DNA of 64,000 bases. Origin: Jeotgalibacillus sp. R-1-5s-1. Lineage in GTDB: Bacteria > Bacillota > Bacilli > Bacillales > Jeotgalibacillaceae. Numbering within the stretch: the stretch's first letter is position 1; each line of letters starts with the position of its first letter. A program made the position numbers and the translations under genes. A model generated the notes under the pieces. The model was not told the origin of the DNA. It was given only the letters and a program-made list of their open reading frames with translations, and did not search any database. This document shows positions 45,623 to 55,046 of this stretch, piece after piece. The stretch spans positions 186,001-250,000 of the forward strand of contig NZ_SORW01000012.1 in assembly GCF_004405105.1 (NCBI RefSeq), given 5' to 3'.

Positions 45623-46681
45623 GTGGGAATGCTTTACACGAAAGAAATCGCTCAAAAAATTGTTTCAGATACAATGAAGGTTATTCCCTACAATATTAAT
45701 ATTTTCGATCACAATGGCCGCGTTCTTGCCAGCGGTGATCCAAAGCGCCTTGATCAGTTGCATCAAGGCGCTCTTCTCGTGCTTCATGAAAATAAAACAA
45801 TTGAAATTACTGATCAAACCATGCCGGGGACTCTTAAAGGAATTAATATGCCCCTTGTTGTAAACGGCGAGTGTATTGGCGTGATTGGTATCACCGGGGA
45901 AGTGGCGGAGGTTCGCCCATTTGCCTCCATGGTTAAGTCTCACATAGAGCTGCTTATTCAACAGCAGGCCCTGCAGACTGAGCTTGAGAGACAAAAACGG
46001 ATTCTTGATTACTTTTTTATTGATCTCTTTAGCGGCAGAATGACGGAAAGTGAAGCTGCTGATAAAGCCAGACTCTTGTCTATTCCAGTAGATCAGGAGA
46101 CTTTTCTAATCGTTTTCAGGTGCTCTCAGGCAAGTGAATTTCCCAAAGTGCGTCAGGCTCTTGATCATTCTCCCTTTTGCCTGTTAACTGCGCAAATCCG
46201 TTCAGAAGAGGGTATTGCGCTGCTTACCCGCACTGAGCCTTTTATTGCAATGGCTAAAGATATGAGCTGTCCATTCTCCACAACACTGGAGAAGGCTTCC
46301 CTTCATGATTATCGTACCCATTATTCCATTGCAAGAAAGCTTCTGGATCACAGAGTCGATGCAGCGAACCTGTTCTGCACCCCGAAGGATCTGACACTGC
46401 AAACACTGTTACGCCAGGCTGAGCCTGATATGCTTCAGTTATTCACCAAGAATACGGCGAAAACATTAAGGGACTACCCTGATCTGATTGAGACATTTAT
46501 GGCGTATATTCATCATGACTTTATCATTTCAAAGACCGCACATACCCTTAAGATTCAGCGGGCAACCGTGATGGCACGCCTGCAGAAGATTGATTCCATG
46601 ACAGGACTCAACTCAAAAAATGCACTCGACTGTTTCAGACTGTACAGTGCCCTGATACTTCTGAATGAGCACAATGACTGA
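45623..46681 (+). CDS. CdaR-type sugar-diacid/glycerate regulator
   Basis: A 352-residue transcription regulator. The N-terminal half is a diacid-recognition domain (KEIAQKIVSDTMKVIPYNINIFDHNG, GVIGITGEVAEVRPFASMVKSHIELLI). The C-terminal 60 residues form a PucR-type helix-turn-helix (IHHDFIISKTAHTLKIQRATVMARLQKI). CdaR in Escherichia coli activates glycerate and glucarate genes, so this protein probably regulates its own operon from the third position. The start is a GTG at 45623, or an ATG two codons later; spacing does not decide. Confidence 0.88.
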   Translation: MGMLYTKEIAQKIVSDTMKVIPYNINIFDHNGRVLASGDPKRLDQLHQGALLVLHENKTIEITDQTMPGTLKGINMPLVVNGECIGVIGITGEVAEVRPFASMVKSHIELLIQQQALQTELERQKRILDYFFIDLFSGRMTESEAADKARLLSIPVDQETFLIVFRCSQASEFPKVRQALDHSPFCLLTAQIRSEEGIALLTRTEPFIAMAKDMSCPFSTTLEKASLHDYRTHYSIARKLLDHRVDAANLFCTPKDLTLQTLLRQAEPDMLQLFTKNTAKTLRDYPDLIETFMAYIHHDFIISKTAHTLKIQRATVMARLQKIDSMTGLNSKNALDCFRLYSALILLNEHND

Positions 46682-46732
46682 ATTGGATAGCACATCATGC
46701 CATAATAAAAGGAGCAAAACATCAGGAGGCAG

Positions 46733-47715
46733 ATGTGTATGAAGCTTGGAATACTGGATCAGGTTCCGATGCCGAAAGGATCCGATCCATCACAGGTGCT
46801 AAAGCAAACAGTTGAGCTCGCCCAGTTTGCTGAAAAGCTTGGTTACGAGAGATACTGGTTAGCTGAACATCATAATACAAACGGTTTACTGAGTGCCGCT
46901 CCTGAGATTTTAATGACCAGGATCGCATCAGCAACTGACCATATTAGAGTGGGTTCAGGCGGTATTCTGCTCCCTCAGTACAGCCCGCTTAAAGTAGCTG
47001 AAACCTTTAAAACAATGGAGTCATTATTTCCCGGCCGTGTGGACCTTGGCGTAGGCCGTTCTCCAGGCGGAACAGAGCGGACGAGAGCAGCCTTAACTGA
47101 TGGACGGGAAAGCATGATGAGTGAGTTTCCTAGACATTTGGATGAGCTGAATGGCTTTATGAGAAATGAGCTTCCGAAAAATCACCCTTATCGAATGGTG
47201 AAGGTAACCCCCCGCGGTGGTGAGTCCCCTCCCATCTGGCTGCTCGGCCTTTCACCACGAAGTGGACGGTTGGCTGCAGAACGCGGAATCGGCTTAACAT
47301 TCGGCCATTTCATTAACCCCGACAAATGGGAATCCACTCTCCGCACATATCGGGAAAACTTTAAATCAGGTGTATTATCGGAACCCGCTGTGACAGTGTG
47401 CGTATTTGTCGTATGTGCAGAGACACAGGAAGAAGCTGAGAGACTGGCGCTGAGTCAGGATCGATGGCTGTTAAGTATTGAAAAAGGCGACTCACAGGTT
47501 TATGATCCCGATTCAATTAAACTTCCTTCTGATCAACTGGCTCAAATCAGGCATAACCGGCGCCGGACACTCATTGGGACACCGGAGAAAATCAGAGATG
47601 ATCTGGTGGAGCTGAGCCGGAGGTATGAAGCGGATGATTTCCTATTGATTACGAACATTTTTCACATGAAGCGAAAAAGCGTTCATACGAGCTGATTGCT
47701 GAGGCATTTCGGTGA
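46733..47715 (+). pseudogene. LLM-class flavin-dependent oxidoreductase with C-terminal -1 frameshift
   Basis: A luciferase-like monooxygenase of the single-component YtmO/YceB-type group, with LGILDQVPMPKGSDPSQ, RYWLAEHHNTNGLLSAAPEI, GGILLPQYSPLKVAETF and VDLGVGRSPGGTERTRAAL. The open frame stops at 47695 as 320 residues ending HMKRKSVHTS. One base later, after a T5 run at 47658-47662, the next frame reads SHEAKKRSYELIAEAFR to a stop at 47715, the expected family C-terminus. A one-T deletion therefore alters only the last residues. It may be a sequencing error, a recent mutation or slippage. The main body looks intact and could still be active. Confidence 0.8.
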
Positions 47716-47718
47716 GGA

Positions 47719-47748
47719 AACAGGGCACTTGGTGTCCTGTTTTTTGTT
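47719..47748 (+). terminator. intrinsic terminator of the oxidoreductase gene
   Basis: AACAGGGCAC pairs with GTGTCCTGTT (one mismatch) around TTG, followed by TTTTGTTTT. It overlaps the corrected stop by only a few bases. Confidence 0.8.
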
Positions 47749-47845
47749 TTGGGGGTTGCTGCCTTTAAGATTTTAATAGTAAACAAATTGTGGTTGGAGC
47801 CTTTGGGAATGTGAACGACTAAACTGTAAATCCGGCTTATCTTTC

Positions 47846-48048
47846 TAATTCCATCATTGCCGTGACTATTTCAATCGTTTGAGCAATTTATCCCCTCTTT
47901 TCAAAGTTCATTACCTTCTTTCTGAAAATTAATTCCTTCACTAGGTCACCGCCAACTGATATTCCCTTCAATTGACCCTTTCAATTCCTTCACTGCCTCT
48001 CAGGATTCCTTCACTATTTTCATTTATTCCCTCATTACTCCTTCATCT
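47846..48048 (+). repeat. degenerate 21-bp array, ATTCCTTCA core (array 7)
   Basis: Cores related to ATTCCTTCACT lie at 47848, 47868, 47889, 47910, 47932, 47962, 47984, 48005 and 48026. By the CCTTC block the steps are close to 21 bp with a single 30-bp step between 47935 and 47965. It fills the 457-bp gap before the protease gene and is less regular than arrays 4 to 6. Confidence 0.65.
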
Positions 48049-48087
48049 CAACACCACTTTTATTAAATGTAAAATTTTTAAATTTAA

Positions 48088-48118
48088 TTGTATCTTTAGG
48101 ATCATTTAATAGTATAAT
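48088..48118 (+). promoter_or_regulatory. probable promoter of the protease gene
   Basis: TTGTAT and TATAAT are separated by 19 bp, about 35 nt upstream of the start codon. AGGGGAGG follows as the ribosome binding site. Confidence 0.45.
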
Positions 48119-48152
48119 ATAACTATTACTTATTAAAAGGGGAGGCATACGT

Positions 48153-49586
48153 ATGTTTTGTTCGAATTGTGGAGGTGAAAAGACCTCCAGATCCAAGTTT
48201 TGTCCTCATTGTGGAAAACCCGGCACATCAAAAACAAATCCAGTATTAATGATATTAACTATTCTAATGGTACTGGTTGCTTCTTCTGCGCTGTATTTTG
48301 CCGGTTCCAAGTGGCTGACATTTCAGGATGATCGCCCTTCAGTAAATACAGAAATACAGGTTGAAAAAGCATCAAAGCCGATTATAGATAAGACGGATGA
48401 ACCCGTAACTGCGAATTCTATTAAGGAAACCATCAATCCCGGCCATGGTAATACTGAACGGGAAGTCGCTGACATAATTGAAGATGCCCAGAAAAAGGTA
48501 TACACCATTTATAGCAACAACAGTCAGGGATCCGGATTCCTCATTAATGAATATGGCGATGTATTGACAAACGCTCACGTTGTAGAGGGAAGTACATACG
48601 CTTTGATTAAAAGTCATGATGGATACGAATCCGAAGGTTACGTAATCGGTTATAGTAATGAAATTGATTTAGCAGTAATCAGAGTACCTGAGTTGGCAGG
48701 ATTAACTCCATTTGCTCTTGAAATAGAAAAAAAATCAGAGCTGGGCGATGAGGTTATTGCTTTGGGAAGTCCTCACGGATATGAGAATACTGCAACACTC
48801 GGAAATATCAGTGGCGTTGACCGGACATTTACCATATCACCTCATGTCTATGAAAATATATATCAAATTTCTGCACCCATCGCGCCAGGCAGCAGCGGCG
48901 GCCCTTTGCTTGATCAGCAATCAGAAAAAGTAATTGGTGTGAATTCAGCAAGGCATGGCGAAGAAGCGACGATAGGGTTTAGCATCCCGATGTTTAAAGT
49001 GATGGACCTCATTAATGGCTGGGTTGCAAATCCAATGTCTGAAGAGGCTATTAACAGTTTATTTTATAACAGTGAAGGTTATTATTTTTACGAAGATTTA
49101 TATAGTAATGACTTTTATTTTGACGGCGGTTATTACAGCGAAGACGAAGAGTACTTTTACTATGATGCTTATACTGACACTTATTATTATTACGATCCTT
49201 ATTCAGGTGATTTCTATTATTACGATGAGGCCTCCGGTGAGTTTTATTATTATGAGTATGATGATAACAGCTATTGGGACGAGTACTATTATGAAAATGA
49301 GTATGACTATGAAGAAGACTATTACTACGAGGATGAAGAATACTACGAAGAAGACTATTATTATGAAGATGATGAGTATTATGAAGAAGATTACTACTAC
49401 GAAGATGAGGAATACTACGAAGAAGACTACTATTATGAAGATGATGAGTATTATGAAGAAAATTACTACTACGAGGATGAGGAATACTACGAAGAGGAAT
49501 ATGATTATGAGGGGGCCGATATAAATACGGAAGACGAACTCCTTGAGGAAAATTTACCTGAGGATGAGCTGGATGAAGCCATCTAA
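48153..49586 (+). CDS. zinc-ribbon, membrane-anchored trypsin-like protease with Tyr/Glu/Asp-rich tail
   Basis: A 477-residue protein in four parts. Residues 1-25 are a Cys4 zinc ribbon (C3, C6, C17, C20). Residues 31-51 are one membrane span. Residues of about 105-290 form a trypsin-fold, HtrA-like domain with H142 (TNAHVVEG), D172 (EIDLAVI) and S248 (PGSSGGPL). From about 309 to 477 lies a tail of Tyr, Glu and Asp, ending in a tandem 12-residue repeat (EDYYYEDEEYYE / EDYYYEDDEYYE) arranged as 24-residue, 72-bp pairs. There is no PDZ domain. The layout implies a cytosolic ribbon with protease and tail outside. The tail may bind metal, wall or protein; no function is known. Confidence 0.85.
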   Translation: MFCSNCGGEKTSRSKFCPHCGKPGTSKTNPVLMILTILMVLVASSALYFAGSKWLTFQDDRPSVNTEIQVEKASKPIIDKTDEPVTANSIKETINPGHGNTEREVADIIEDAQKKVYTIYSNNSQGSGFLINEYGDVLTNAHVVEGSTYALIKSHDGYESEGYVIGYSNEIDLAVIRVPELAGLTPFALEIEKKSELGDEVIALGSPHGYENTATLGNISGVDRTFTISPHVYENIYQISAPIAPGSSGGPLLDQQSEKVIGVNSARHGEEATIGFSIPMFKVMDLINGWVANPMSEEAINSLFYNSEGYYFYEDLYSNDFYFDGGYYSEDEEYFYYDAYTDTYYYYDPYSGDFYYYDEASGEFYYYEYDDNSYWDEYYYENEYDYEEDYYYEDEEYYEEDYYYEDDEYYEEDYYYEDEEYYEEDYYYEDDEYYEENYYYEDEEYYEEEYDYEGADINTEDELLEENLPEDELDEAI

Positions 49587-49607
49587 TCTAAGCTTTTTTT
49601 CAAAATA

Positions 49608-49643
49608 AAAACCACGCCAAAGCATCTGCTTCAGCGTGGTTTT
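49608..49643. terminator. bidirectional intrinsic terminator
   Basis: AAAACCACGC pairs with GCGTGGTTTT, extended by an inner AAGC/GCTT stem, between the convergent protease and nuclease genes. Confidence 0.85.
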
Positions 49644-49649
49644 TCATGA

Positions 49650-52600
49650 TCAGGAAGCTTTCTTCCCTTTTCCTTTGCCCTTACCAGGCTTTTCGTTACC
49701 TAATTCAATCTCGTTGCCCTCGGAATCAAACAGCTGAGGTTCAGCGTGCTTGGCTGTTCCGCGAAGCTCGAGCTTTTGAATGTTCTCCGCCCCATTGATG
49801 ACAGAAACATTCTTATGCTGGACGATGACTTTTTTGACTTCATTACCTTCAAAGTCATACACTGCACCTTCTTCTTTCGCATGCAATGTCACTTCAAGGT
49901 CTTCAAGTCCTTCCCCTTCGAAGCTTACATTTGTTCCGCGAACCATCACTTTATCAACCTTCGTGCCTTTTTCAGCGACGATGCGAACATTGTCTTCGAA
50001 GATGTTCACTGTCTTCTGCTTGTAATCGGCAAGGTTGATTACTTTTTCTTCCGGCTGAGGCTCTTCTTCTGCAGCCGCAAGGTTAATCTGTGCTAAAAGT
50101 GGATCGTGGTCAGATGCACGTCCGTGAACTTCCATGAAATCAGAGTTGATGTGAACGATATCAAATACTGAACGATCTGCCAGATTGTTCGTCACAAGAA
50201 TGTGATCCAGAACCTGCGCATTACCTTCATAGTTGTATGTGTAACGCTCAGACTTTTCAACGCCATCAACAAGGTTTGTGAGTTCTTCGCCTTTTAATGC
50301 TTCAAGTGGAGCTGAAAATTCAAAGTCGTTCATATCACCAAGCACCACGATGTTAGCATCGGGCGTCTGAGCCTGAACATCCTTTACAAAATCGTTGATC
50401 ATTGTTGCCAGTTCAATTCTTTCAGCTTCACTGCCAAGGAATGGAGGCTGGTTTTGACCGAATAAAGGCTGATCCCCACCTTTTGAATTCAGGTGATTAG
50501 CAATAACGATTACTTCTTCACCGTTAAATTCAAATTCCGCAACCAGGGATTTACGTGTATTCGGGAATTTTTCCGGCTGAATACGTCCAGGGTTCAGGGT
50601 AAGCTCTCCGTCTACGTAATCAATCGCTTCCGTTGATCCACCTGCTGTTCCCTCAGTAAGCTGAACACGCTCAGGATTGTATAGGAATCCATTACGGATA
50701 TTTCCTCCGGGCTGTCCACCGTCCTGCTTATCTTCAGGTGCTACCTCTGTATAGGCATACGTTGGTCCACCAAGTGCGACAATGGCATCAATCAGGCGCT
50801 GGTAGCTTTCGCTTGCAGACACCGTTCCATCATCTGTCGGGCCATTGCTATCCTGCACTTCTGTCAATCCGATAATATCAGGTGATCCAAGATCATTGAT
50901 AAATGAATCAGCAATACGGTTTACCTTATCATCACTTGTTGCAGAAGGATTTGCTGAGAAGTTCTCGACATTATAAGAAGCAATCGTCAGCTCATCTTCT
51001 TTATTTTCAATCGTTGTTGAGTCAGGCTGAAGGCCGCCATCTTCAAAGACCGGCTTTTGTCCTTTGCCAACAAGTACTTTATACTTACCAAATCCATAGC
51101 TCATGACACCAACTGCTGCGGATGTCATTTTATCACCTGTTTTAACAACAAAGCTTTCATCATCCACATCGATAAATACACGCTCAGGGTTAAAGTCACC
51201 TGGCTTTACAATTGCGCCGCCAGCTTGTGAATATACTTCGTCACCGTAATTTGTGATGACAGCAACTTCACCGTATTTCTGAGGTCCGCTCGCTGTCCCC
51301 TCTGCTACTTCAACCAGCATTCCTTCAATGCTTTCGTAGAAGTCAATACCGTCTTCTTCAGGGTCAAATGAAGTCAGATTGTCGTTATCAATCACTTCAG
51401 TAGGTACTTCGATTCCTTCCGGTCCACCAATCACAACAGGTGCCGGCAGTTCAAGCCCTGTCGCTTCAGTTGTGATGGATGTTGCTTCGATTTGCGTAAT
51501 TGGAAGATCTGTTTCAGCGCGTTCTGCGTAGCCTTCTACGTAAAACTCAAGTACTGTTCCGCTTACTTTCACGTGATCTCCAACAGATTTACCATGGTTA
51601 CGTGAATACACAAGAATACCTTCAGATGTAGACGGATTATCGTCCGGAGTCAGTGACTGCATATAGAAGCTGCTGCCGTTCACTACATACGTAACGACAC
51701 CTTCTACATCAGGTACTGATAAGCCCTCATATGGTGAGAACTGGTCTTCTGACTGAATATCATGAATCTTAATCTCATCTTTTTGAAGCACATACGTAAA
51801 TGCAGCTACTTCACTTGTTGTCATGCCATCTTTCACAGCAATCGCTTTAAGATCTGTGTTAGCCGTAATGCTTACGCCACCTTCATAAAGCGTGCTTTCC
51901 ACAGTCGGTTCAGAACCATCTGTTGTGTAATAAATAGATGCTCCTTCTGTTTCTGTTGAAAGCTCAACCGTACCGCCTTCTTCAATGAAACCTCCAGCCG
52001 GATTTGCTTTTACCGGGCGGACCTGATTTGAATCAAAAATCACATCGTCTGCTGAGCGAGGTGTCAGCTGATACGTGCCGCGGAATTCTCCTACAACACC
52101 ATTAATGACTTCATACGTACGACCTGTTTCGATCGCCAGATCTGTCGCTGGGCGAATGACGATTTCATTCCCGTTTTCATCTGTCCCGTAGAAGTTACCG
52201 CTTCCTGAGGACGTGATATTTACATTTGAAGCTTGTACAAGTGTACCTTCCTGAGCTTCTGTTAATCCCTCAGCTGGAATCGCCTGAGGAGCCGGTACTT
52301 CCTCCTGACCAAGCACTTCTACATTAGAAGCATCTGCTTCAATTTGTGCAAGGCCGTTAAAATCACCAAGTGTACCGAAAACTGAAATGCGGTCTCCAGG
52401 TGCTACATCGGCTGTCGTACGAACCACGATCCCTGCTCCGTTTTCCTGGATATAGACATTGTTTGCCCCACCCTGGAAAAAGACAGCTGAAGCCACTCCG
52501 GAAGTTGATACAAGAGAGCCCACAGGCTGCGTGCGAACATCTGAAATATCCTGTTCCGAGATCACACTGTAATCATATGTTCTGACATCGCTGTCTTCCA

Positions 52601-53318
52601 GGCCGTCAGCTGTTGCATAGACGCTGAAAGAAGTGTTCTCTGTCAAAGTAAAAGGTGCGGAATACGTTTCATAAGCACCGCCATTCACAGCAACTAAAAT
52701 CTCTGCATCAGGTGTAGAAGTAGTGAAAGCAACTTCTGTTCCTTCCGTCACCTGTCCAGCCGGAACGCTTGCCTGCACAGAAGATACCTTTGTCGGATCT
52801 TCAAATGAAGTCCATGTAATGTTATCAACTGTTAATTGGCTGTTTGAACCAACCTTCTTCAATTCAAGTACAAACGGTCCTTCAACATCCAACCCTTTAA
52901 CTGTAAACGTTTCTTTGCTGCCGCCAGCGACAACATTTACAGTCGTACCCACAAGCTCACCGTTTACATACACTTCAAGCTGACGCGGGTTCGTTGTGGT
53001 GAAATCTGCTTTCGTATCAAGAGTTAAAGAAGAAATTCCCCCATCAATTTCAGAAGAGGTTAAGGTGCTGCCCGCATCGCGGAACATCATTCCTTTTCCA
53101 TCAATCGATGTTGAAGCTCTCCCTCCTGTATAAGTCCAAGTGACGCCGTTGTCTCCTTCAAATGCTCCGTTGACATAAGACGTTCCTGTTTGCGTCCAAT
53201 TGTTAAACGTTTCCGTAAAGCTTTCTGCTGCTTTCGTCACGCTTGCAAATGGTGCCACAAGACTGAAAATCAAGACTAATACAACAAGTCTTGACACTTG
53301 CTTCATGAATGTTTGCAT
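49650..53318 (-). CDS. secreted multidomain nuclease (endonuclease/exonuclease/phosphatase fold)
   Basis: A 1222-residue extracellular protein. Residues 1-30 are a signal peptide (RLVVLVLIFSLVAPFASVTKAA). A lamin-tail-like or beta-sandwich region follows, then an OB-fold region (ISVFGTLGDFNGLAQIEADA), a chitobiase-C-terminal-type domain (IYYTTDGSEPTVEST), a second OB-like region and the nuclease domain from about 810 to 1110. The nuclease has IASYNVENFSAN, IIGLTEVQD, VIANHLNSKGGD, VLGDMNDFEFSAP and RASDHDPLLAQI, so all catalytic blocks are present. The end is a small beta domain with a basic KGKGKGKKAS tail and no LPXTG. Likely for scavenging extracellular DNA, phosphate or nucleosides. Confidence 0.9.
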   Translation of the reverse strand: MQTFMKQVSRLVVLVLIFSLVAPFASVTKAAESFTETFNNWTQTGTSYVNGAFEGDNGVTWTYTGGRASTSIDGKGMMFRDAGSTLTSSEIDGGISSLTLDTKADFTTTNPRQLEVYVNGELVGTTVNVVAGGSKETFTVKGLDVEGPFVLELKKVGSNSQLTVDNITWTSFEDPTKVSSVQASVPAGQVTEGTEVAFTTSTPDAEILVAVNGGAYETYSAPFTLTENTSFSVYATADGLEDSDVRTYDYSVISEQDISDVRTQPVGSLVSTSGVASAVFFQGGANNVYIQENGAGIVVRTTADVAPGDRISVFGTLGDFNGLAQIEADASNVEVLGQEEVPAPQAIPAEGLTEAQEGTLVQASNVNITSSGSGNFYGTDENGNEIVIRPATDLAIETGRTYEVINGVVGEFRGTYQLTPRSADDVIFDSNQVRPVKANPAGGFIEEGGTVELSTETEGASIYYTTDGSEPTVESTLYEGGVSITANTDLKAIAVKDGMTTSEVAAFTYVLQKDEIKIHDIQSEDQFSPYEGLSVPDVEGVVTYVVNGSSFYMQSLTPDDNPSTSEGILVYSRNHGKSVGDHVKVSGTVLEFYVEGYAERAETDLPITQIEATSITTEATGLELPAPVVIGGPEGIEVPTEVIDNDNLTSFDPEEDGIDFYESIEGMLVEVAEGTASGPQKYGEVAVITNYGDEVYSQAGGAIVKPGDFNPERVFIDVDDESFVVKTGDKMTSAAVGVMSYGFGKYKVLVGKGQKPVFEDGGLQPDSTTIENKEDELTIASYNVENFSANPSATSDDKVNRIADSFINDLGSPDIIGLTEVQDSNGPTDDGTVSASESYQRLIDAIVALGGPTYAYTEVAPEDKQDGGQPGGNIRNGFLYNPERVQLTEGTAGGSTEAIDYVDGELTLNPGRIQPEKFPNTRKSLVAEFEFNGEEVIVIANHLNSKGGDQPLFGQNQPPFLGSEAERIELATMINDFVKDVQAQTPDANIVVLGDMNDFEFSAPLEALKGEELTNLVDGVEKSERYTYNYEGNAQVLDHILVTNNLADRSVFDIVHINSDFMEVHGRASDHDPLLAQINLAAAEEEPQPEEKVINLADYKQKTVNIFEDNVRIVAEKGTKVDKVMVRGTNVSFEGEGLEDLEVTLHAKEEGAVYDFEGNEVKKVIVQHKNVSVINGAENIQKLELRGTAKHAEPQLFDSEGNEIELGNEKPGKGKGKGKKAS

Positions 53319-53654
53319 GAACGTATTCCCTCCTGTTTATGTAGTCAAGCACTTTTTATGTTAAAAGAATTGTCACGAAACTGCTACAACATTTTGAATA
53401 TTTACAAATAATTAATAAGATGGTCCCTGAAAGCGGATTCAATATTATTCTTTAGTCCTTCTTATTTTTCTAAATTATCCATTTATCACTCCTAAAAGGT
53501 TAAAAAAATCATGGCAGTAAATTGTTTGTAAAGTAGTGCTTACTACAGGTTCCGAAAATTGATTCCATTTTCCGGGGGTGAAAGGAGGAATTTATTTGCT
53601 GCAGGGATAGAATAGCTATATTCTGCACATTTTATTGAAAAAAGAGGTGGCAGC
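53319..53654. other. 336-bp AT-rich gap with no confident gene or array
   Basis: This divergent region must hold promoters for the leftward nuclease gene and the rightward oxidoreductase gene. An AGGAGG-like run near 53583 is followed by a four-codon frame only, so no small gene is called. I see no 21-bp array and no clear hairpin with a T-run. Confidence 0.5.
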
Positions 53655-54872
53655 ATGGATTTACAAAGCGGGCGTTTTTACTGGGATACAACGTTTATTG
53701 ATCCGCCTGAATACCCTTCCTTAGCAGAGGATATCCAATGTGATGTTTTGATAATTGGTGCAGGGAGTTCGGGTGCTCAGGTAGCATATGATCTGAAAGA
53801 TACCGGACTCAACGTTGTCGTGATTGATCAATACAAAGCTGGAATGGGCAGCACCAGAACAAACACTGCTCTGGTTCAATATTTAGGGGATAAGATGACA
53901 TATGAGCTGGTCAATTCCTTCGGCGAGGAAGCCGCGATGATGCACACAACTCTTTGTCGTGATGCGATCAATCATATTGAAAAAGCCTCCAAAAAGATGA
54001 GGATTAATCCTGATTTCAGAAGACGGGACACCCTTTACCGCGCAAGTACTGTTGAAGATATTGAAAAGTTGAAGAAGGATTTTCATTTTCTGTCGACCTA
54101 TAAATTTGATGCCGACTTGATCACACAAAAGAAAATCGAAAAACATTATCCCTTTACCGCTCCCGCCGCAATTTACAGTAAAAATGATGCCGACCTTAAC
54201 CCTTTTAAGCATAATCACGGACTGCTTGACCTGGCACACGAAGCCGGTGTTCGAGTATATGAACAAACTGAAATCAGCGGCAAAAAAATAAATGCAGACC
54301 GCTGTACCTACTACACTAAAAGCGGATTTGTTATTGAAGCCAAACACGTCGTTGTGGCTGCCGGGTATGAGTCATTGACCTTTCAAAAAAATAAAAATGC
54401 CGTGCTGGAGAGTTCCTACTGCATTGTGACTTCACCAGTGGACGACCTTTCTGACTGGTACCGCGAAACATTAATCTGGGAAACGGCAAGGCCCTATGTT
54501 TACATGCGCACCACGGTAGACGGACGAATTCTCGTCGGCGGGCTGGATGAAACAACGCCTTATCCGGACAGAAGGGATAGCATGCTCCTTAGTAAGCGTG
54601 ACAACCTCGTGAAGGAGTTCAACAAGCTGTTTCCTGACATCTCCATTGAGGCAGAGTATTACTACGGTGCCTTCTTTGGCGGAACACACGACGGACTTCC
54701 AATCTTATATGAACATAAAGATTCGCCACATCACCTGTTTTTACTAGCGTACGGAGACAATGGTCTTGTCTATAGCAATGTACTGTCAAGCATAGTCAAA
54801 GAAAAACTGACCGGCGGAAAACATGAGGCTGAGGATCTGTACAGCCGCTCTCCTGCTGCGATCCGGTCCTGA
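53655..54872 (+). CDS. FAD-dependent amine/amino-acid oxidoreductase (DAO family)
   Basis: A 405-residue cytoplasmic flavoprotein. The FAD motif is CDVLIIGAGSSGAQVAYDLKD, followed by VVVIDQYKAGMGSTRTNTALVQY, where the conserved GSTS-type loop reads GSTRTNT. C-terminal strands have TTVDGRILVGGLDETT and YYYGAFFGGTHDGLPIL, then LLAYGDNGLVYSNVLSSIV, equivalent to the family's GHGxxG region. Members oxidise amino acids, sarcosine or polyamine conjugates; the substrate here is unknown. GAGGTGGCAGC precedes the ATG. Confidence 0.85.
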   Translation: MDLQSGRFYWDTTFIDPPEYPSLAEDIQCDVLIIGAGSSGAQVAYDLKDTGLNVVVIDQYKAGMGSTRTNTALVQYLGDKMTYELVNSFGEEAAMMHTTLCRDAINHIEKASKKMRINPDFRRRDTLYRASTVEDIEKLKKDFHFLSTYKFDADLITQKKIEKHYPFTAPAAIYSKNDADLNPFKHNHGLLDLAHEAGVRVYEQTEISGKKINADRCTYYTKSGFVIEAKHVVVAAGYESLTFQKNKNAVLESSYCIVTSPVDDLSDWYRETLIWETARPYVYMRTTVDGRILVGGLDETTPYPDRRDSMLLSKRDNLVKEFNKLFPDISIEAEYYYGAFFGGTHDGLPILYEHKDSPHHLFLLAYGDNGLVYSNVLSSIVKEKLTGGKHEAEDLYSRSPAAIRS

Positions 54873-54949
54873 TCAAGGCATATAGAAAGCGTTTAACCAT
54901 AAACAGTTTTCCGATGCTATCGACATCTATAAATATATATCAACAGCTC

Positions 54950-54980
54950 ATTCCTGGGACCCTCAGTACGTCCCGGGAAT
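54950..54980. other. 11-bp stem hairpin without T-run
   Basis: ATTCCTGGGAC pairs with GTCCCGGGAAT (one T-G) between the oxidoreductase stop and the following terminator. CTCAGT inside its loop region can instead pair with ACTGAG at 54987, giving an alternative fold. Its role is unknown. Confidence 0.45.
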
Positions 54981-55012
54981 AGACCAACTGAGCGTTTACG
55001 TTCAATCCTCTA

Positions 55013-55046
55013 AAAAGAGACGTCCGCTTAATGGGACGTCTCTTTT
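55013..55046. terminator. bidirectional intrinsic terminator
   Basis: AAAAGAGACGTCC pairs with GGACGTCTCTTTT. It overlaps the TetR stop codon and serves the convergent oxidoreductase gene as well. Confidence 0.9.

Noticed and set aside
49015-49524. Plus-strand frame of 169 codons inside the protease gene, rich in Met, Lys, Thr and Ile
   Set aside because: It is the shifted reading of the Tyr/Glu/Asp tandem repeat. The protease frame has the start signal, domains and catalytic residues.
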